From Streptomyces sp. GKU 895 (lineage in GTDB: Bacteria; Actinomycetota; Actinomycetes; Streptomycetales; Streptomycetaceae): a DNA stretch of 32,185 nt. Below the pieces are notes generated by a model. It ran no database searches, was not told where the DNA came from, and saw only the letters and a program-made list of their open reading frames with translations. Location of the stretch: positions 1 through 32,185 of the forward strand of contig MWJO01000100.1 of NCBI GenBank assembly GCA_002027195.1, read 5' to 3'. Numbering within the stretch: the first letter of the stretch is position 1; each line of letters opens with the position of its first letter. The translations under genes were made by a program, and so were the position numbers. Positions 30,613-32,185 of the stretch are shown here, piece after piece.

Positions 30613-31668
30613 GTGCGCCCGTTCTCGATCAAGACCAAGCTGGGGGCGCTGGTCGTCGCCTCGGTCCTGATCACCACGGGCCTGTCGATGATCGCGGTGC
30701 AGACGAAGACGGAGATCCGTTTCATCACGGTCTTCTCGATGATCGCCACCCTGCTGATCACCCAGTTCGTGGCGCACTCGCTCACGGCCCCGCTGGACGA
30801 GATGAACGCGGTCGCCCGGTCCATCTCGCACGGCGACTACACCCGCCGGGTCCGTGAGAACCGCCGGGACGAGCTGGGCGACCTCGCCGAGACCATCAAC
30901 CGCATGGCCGACGACCTGGAGGCCCAGGAACAGCAGCGCAAGGAACTCGTGGCGAACGTCAGCCATGAGCTCCGCACGCCCATCGCGGGCCTCAGGGCGG
31001 TGCTGGAGAACATCGTGGACGGGGTCTCGCCCGCCGACCCCGAGACGATGCGCACGGCGCTCAAACAGACCGAACGCCTCGGCCGCCTCGTCGAGACGCT
31101 GCTGGACCTCTCCCGCCTCGACAACGGCGTCGTACCGCTGAAGAAGCGCCGTTTCGAGGTGTGGCCGTATCTGTCGGGCGTGCTGAAGGAGGCCAACATG
31201 GTGGCCTCGGCGCGCGCGGGCATCAGTACCGGGTCCGGCAGCCACACGCGCACGGACGTGCATCTGCACCTGGACGTGACCCCGCCGGAGCTCACCGCGC
31301 ACGCGGACCCGGAGCGGATCCACCAGGTGGTGGCGAACCTCATCGACAACGCCGTCAAGCACAGCCCGCCGCACGGCCGGGTCACGGTGAAGGCGCGGCG
31401 GGGCTCGCTGCCCGAGTCCCTCGAGCTGGAGGTGCTCGACGAGGGCCCCGGCATTCCGCGCTCGGAGTGGCACCGCGTCTTCGAGCGGTTCAACCGCGGC
31501 AACATCACCCGGCCGCACGGTCCGGGCAGCGACGGCGGCACCGGCCTGGGACTGGCGATCGCCCGCTGGGCGGTGGATCTGCACGGCGGCCGGATCGGAG
31601 TGGCCGAATCCGAGCGGGGCTGCAGGATTCTTGTCACTCTCCCGGGACTCCGTTCTCTGCCAAGTTGA
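30613..31668 (+). CDS. Sensor histidine kinase, intramembrane-sensing type
   Basis: A 351-residue kinase as read from GTG 30613 (MRPFSIKTKLGALVV). Two helices (about 9-29 and 38-57) are separated by fewer than ten residues, so there is no extracellular sensor domain. HAMP follows, then HisKA NVSHELRTPIAGL with H118, N box NLIDNAVKH with N246, G1 DEGPGIP, F box and G2 GGTGLGLAIARW. The expected start, ATG 30533, overlaps the regulator stop but reads a different frame and stops at 30670. In the kinase frame, the segment before 30613 (GPGDAKGAPGESWGS) looks like a natural N-terminal linker, so a one-base indel near 30550 may have separated the true start from the body. Either way the catalytic part is intact. 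Confidence 0.88.
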   Translation: MRPFSIKTKLGALVVASVLITTGLSMIAVQTKTEIRFITVFSMIATLLITQFVAHSLTAPLDEMNAVARSISHGDYTRRVRENRRDELGDLAETINRMADDLEAQEQQRKELVANVSHELRTPIAGLRAVLENIVDGVSPADPETMRTALKQTERLGRLVETLLDLSRLDNGVVPLKKRRFEVWPYLSGVLKEANMVASARAGISTGSGSHTRTDVHLHLDVTPPELTAHADPERIHQVVANLIDNAVKHSPPHGRVTVKARRGSLPESLELEVLDEGPGIPRSEWHRVFERFNRGNITRPHGPGSDGGTGLGLAIARWAVDLHGGRIGVAESERGCRILVTLPGLRSLPS

Positions 31669-31960
31669 CGTAAAGTTCGAAGCGGAGCTTCAAGATCCAC
31701 GGGAGTCCGCGCTGACGGACACGTGTGATCGGCCACAGGCCCGCGCCTTCGGCGTCCAGGGGCCGTGCTCACCCCTTCCCAAGTGACGCCGTGAGAACCG
31801 GAACCACGCTTGTTTCCCGCCATTTCCAGCGGCGAAACACGGTTTTCGATGTGACTTACACGACGATGAACGGGCCCGGCCTGACCTTCTGGGTCTTGGA
31901 GGCGTAGCCTTTATTCCCGCTGTCCATCACCTTGTGAAGCGGAAGAGGGCGGTTGCCGCC
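31669..31960 (+). other. 292-base region between the kinase and kgd
   Basis: Just after the kinase stop, GAAGC-GGA-GCTTC (31679-31691) is a weak hairpin, possibly a terminator. A 60-codon frame (31725-31907) has no recognisable family and I do not call it. The rest should hold the kgd promoter, but I find no confident -35/-10 pair. Confidence 0.35.
31948..31960 (+). promoter_or_regulatory. Hairpin directly before the kgd start codon
   Basis: GGCGG-TTG-CCGCC, perfect 5-base arms, abuts GTG 31961 and overlaps the end of the ribosome site GGAAGAGGG (31941-31949). If formed in the mRNA it would restrict initiation. Confidence 0.4.
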
Positions 31961-32185
31961 GTGTCGCCACAGTCCCCCAGTAACTCGAGCATCTCGACCG
32001 ACGCAGACCAAGCGGGCAAGAACCCCGCGGCCGCGTTCGGACCGAACGAGTGGCTCGTCGACGAGATCTATCAGCAGTACCTCCAGGACCCGAATTCGGT
32101 AGACCGAGCCTGGTGGGACTTCTTCGCCGACTACAAGCCGGGCGCGGCCGCCGCCCCGGCTGCGGCTGCTGCTCCGGCCCCCGCC
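31961..32185 (+). CDS. kgd: 2-oxoglutarate decarboxylase/dehydrogenase E1 (Kgd), 5' part only
   Basis: Only the first 75 codons lie in the window. After a Ser-rich leader, AAFGPNEWLVDEIYQQYLQDPNSVDRAWWDFFADYKPG is the typical N-terminal E1 segment of actinomycete 2-oxoglutarate dehydrogenases, followed by the start of an Ala/Pro-rich linker. In these bacteria the polypeptide of about 1,250 residues joins an E2-like succinyltransferase domain to the thiamine-diphosphate E1 and works with dihydrolipoamide dehydrogenase in the TCA cycle. GTG 31961 is chosen for GGAAGAGGG upstream. The OdhI/GarA-type regulation known for the family cannot be seen here. Confidence 0.93.
   Translation, partial: MSPQSPSNSSISTDADQAGKNPAAAFGPNEWLVDEIYQQYLQDPNSVDRAWWDFFADYKPGAAAAPAAAAAPAPA

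Noticed and set aside
31725..31907. 60-codon frame before kgd
   Set aside because: No ribosome site, no family and no coding-type codon pattern.
1..32185. tRNA genes, CRISPR arrays, insertion sequences
   Set aside because: Read for cloverleaf-like ends, regularly spaced repeats and transposase motifs; nothing convincing was seen.

Overview
The window is a block of chromosome from a Streptomyces-type actinomycete. The DNA is very GC-rich with strongly G/C-ending codons, GTG and TTG starts are frequent, and the gene families are typical of the genus: a conservon (cvn) operon, an accessory SEDS/PBP pair, DUF3291, NlpC/P60 and GH25 wall hydrolases, and lon under HAIR and ClgR-like sites. From memory, lon, the two-component pair and kgd lie in the same order near SCO5281-SCO5285 in S. 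coelicolor, which suggests mostly core, vertically inherited sequence.

Layout. 1-4.8 kb: a 5'-incomplete vanadium-haloperoxidase-like gene, a NERD-domain gene, a dual-specificity-type phosphatase, a tandem repeat, then a lipoprotein gene that overlaps an orphan sensor kinase whose 3' end appears frameshifted. 4.8-8.1 kb: a secreted SH3 protein and an ATGA-coupled FtsW/RodA-like flippase-polymerase plus class B penicillin-binding protein. 8.1-11.9 kb: DUF3291, two divergently transcribed di-iron proteins (ferritin-like and AurF-like), a TetR regulator and a small conserved protein. 12.0-13.1 kb: an NlpC/P60 endopeptidase. 13.05-18.6 kb, minus strand: a conservon running cvnA kinase (frameshifted), a roadblock-DUF742 fusion (cvnB+cvnC in one frame), the cvnD GTPase and a StyA-like flavin monooxygenase. 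18.9-21.3 kb: a PP2C-like phosphatase, a MarR regulator and a secreted GH25 muramidase. 21.4-23.8 kb: lon, converging on the GH25 gene across a strong bidirectional terminator and preceded by an HspR HAIR element and a ClgR-type box. 24.0-25.5 kb: two GNAT acetyltransferases.

25.6-28.1 kb is the most interesting part. It is a two-gene operon in which a SLOG-like Rossmann domain fused to about four membrane helices overlaps by one base a three-domain protein ending in a TIR domain that keeps the catalytic glutamate. The pair looks like a nucleotide-signal immunity or stress module. The TIR gene is the only gene in the window in which I found TTA codons, and it has two, so its translation should depend on the developmental bldA tRNA.

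28.0-32.2 kb: a rhomboid-like membrane protein, a spermidine-synthase-like protein, an OmpR-type regulator with an intramembrane-sensing-type kinase, and the start of kgd (2-oxoglutarate decarboxylase/dehydrogenase), cut by the window end.

Several genes (near positions 50, 4632, 18135 and possibly 30550) look interrupted by single-base frameshifts. This many in 32 kb suggests residual indel errors in the assembly as much as real mutations. I saw no tRNA, rRNA, CRISPR array, insertion sequence or prophage gene.
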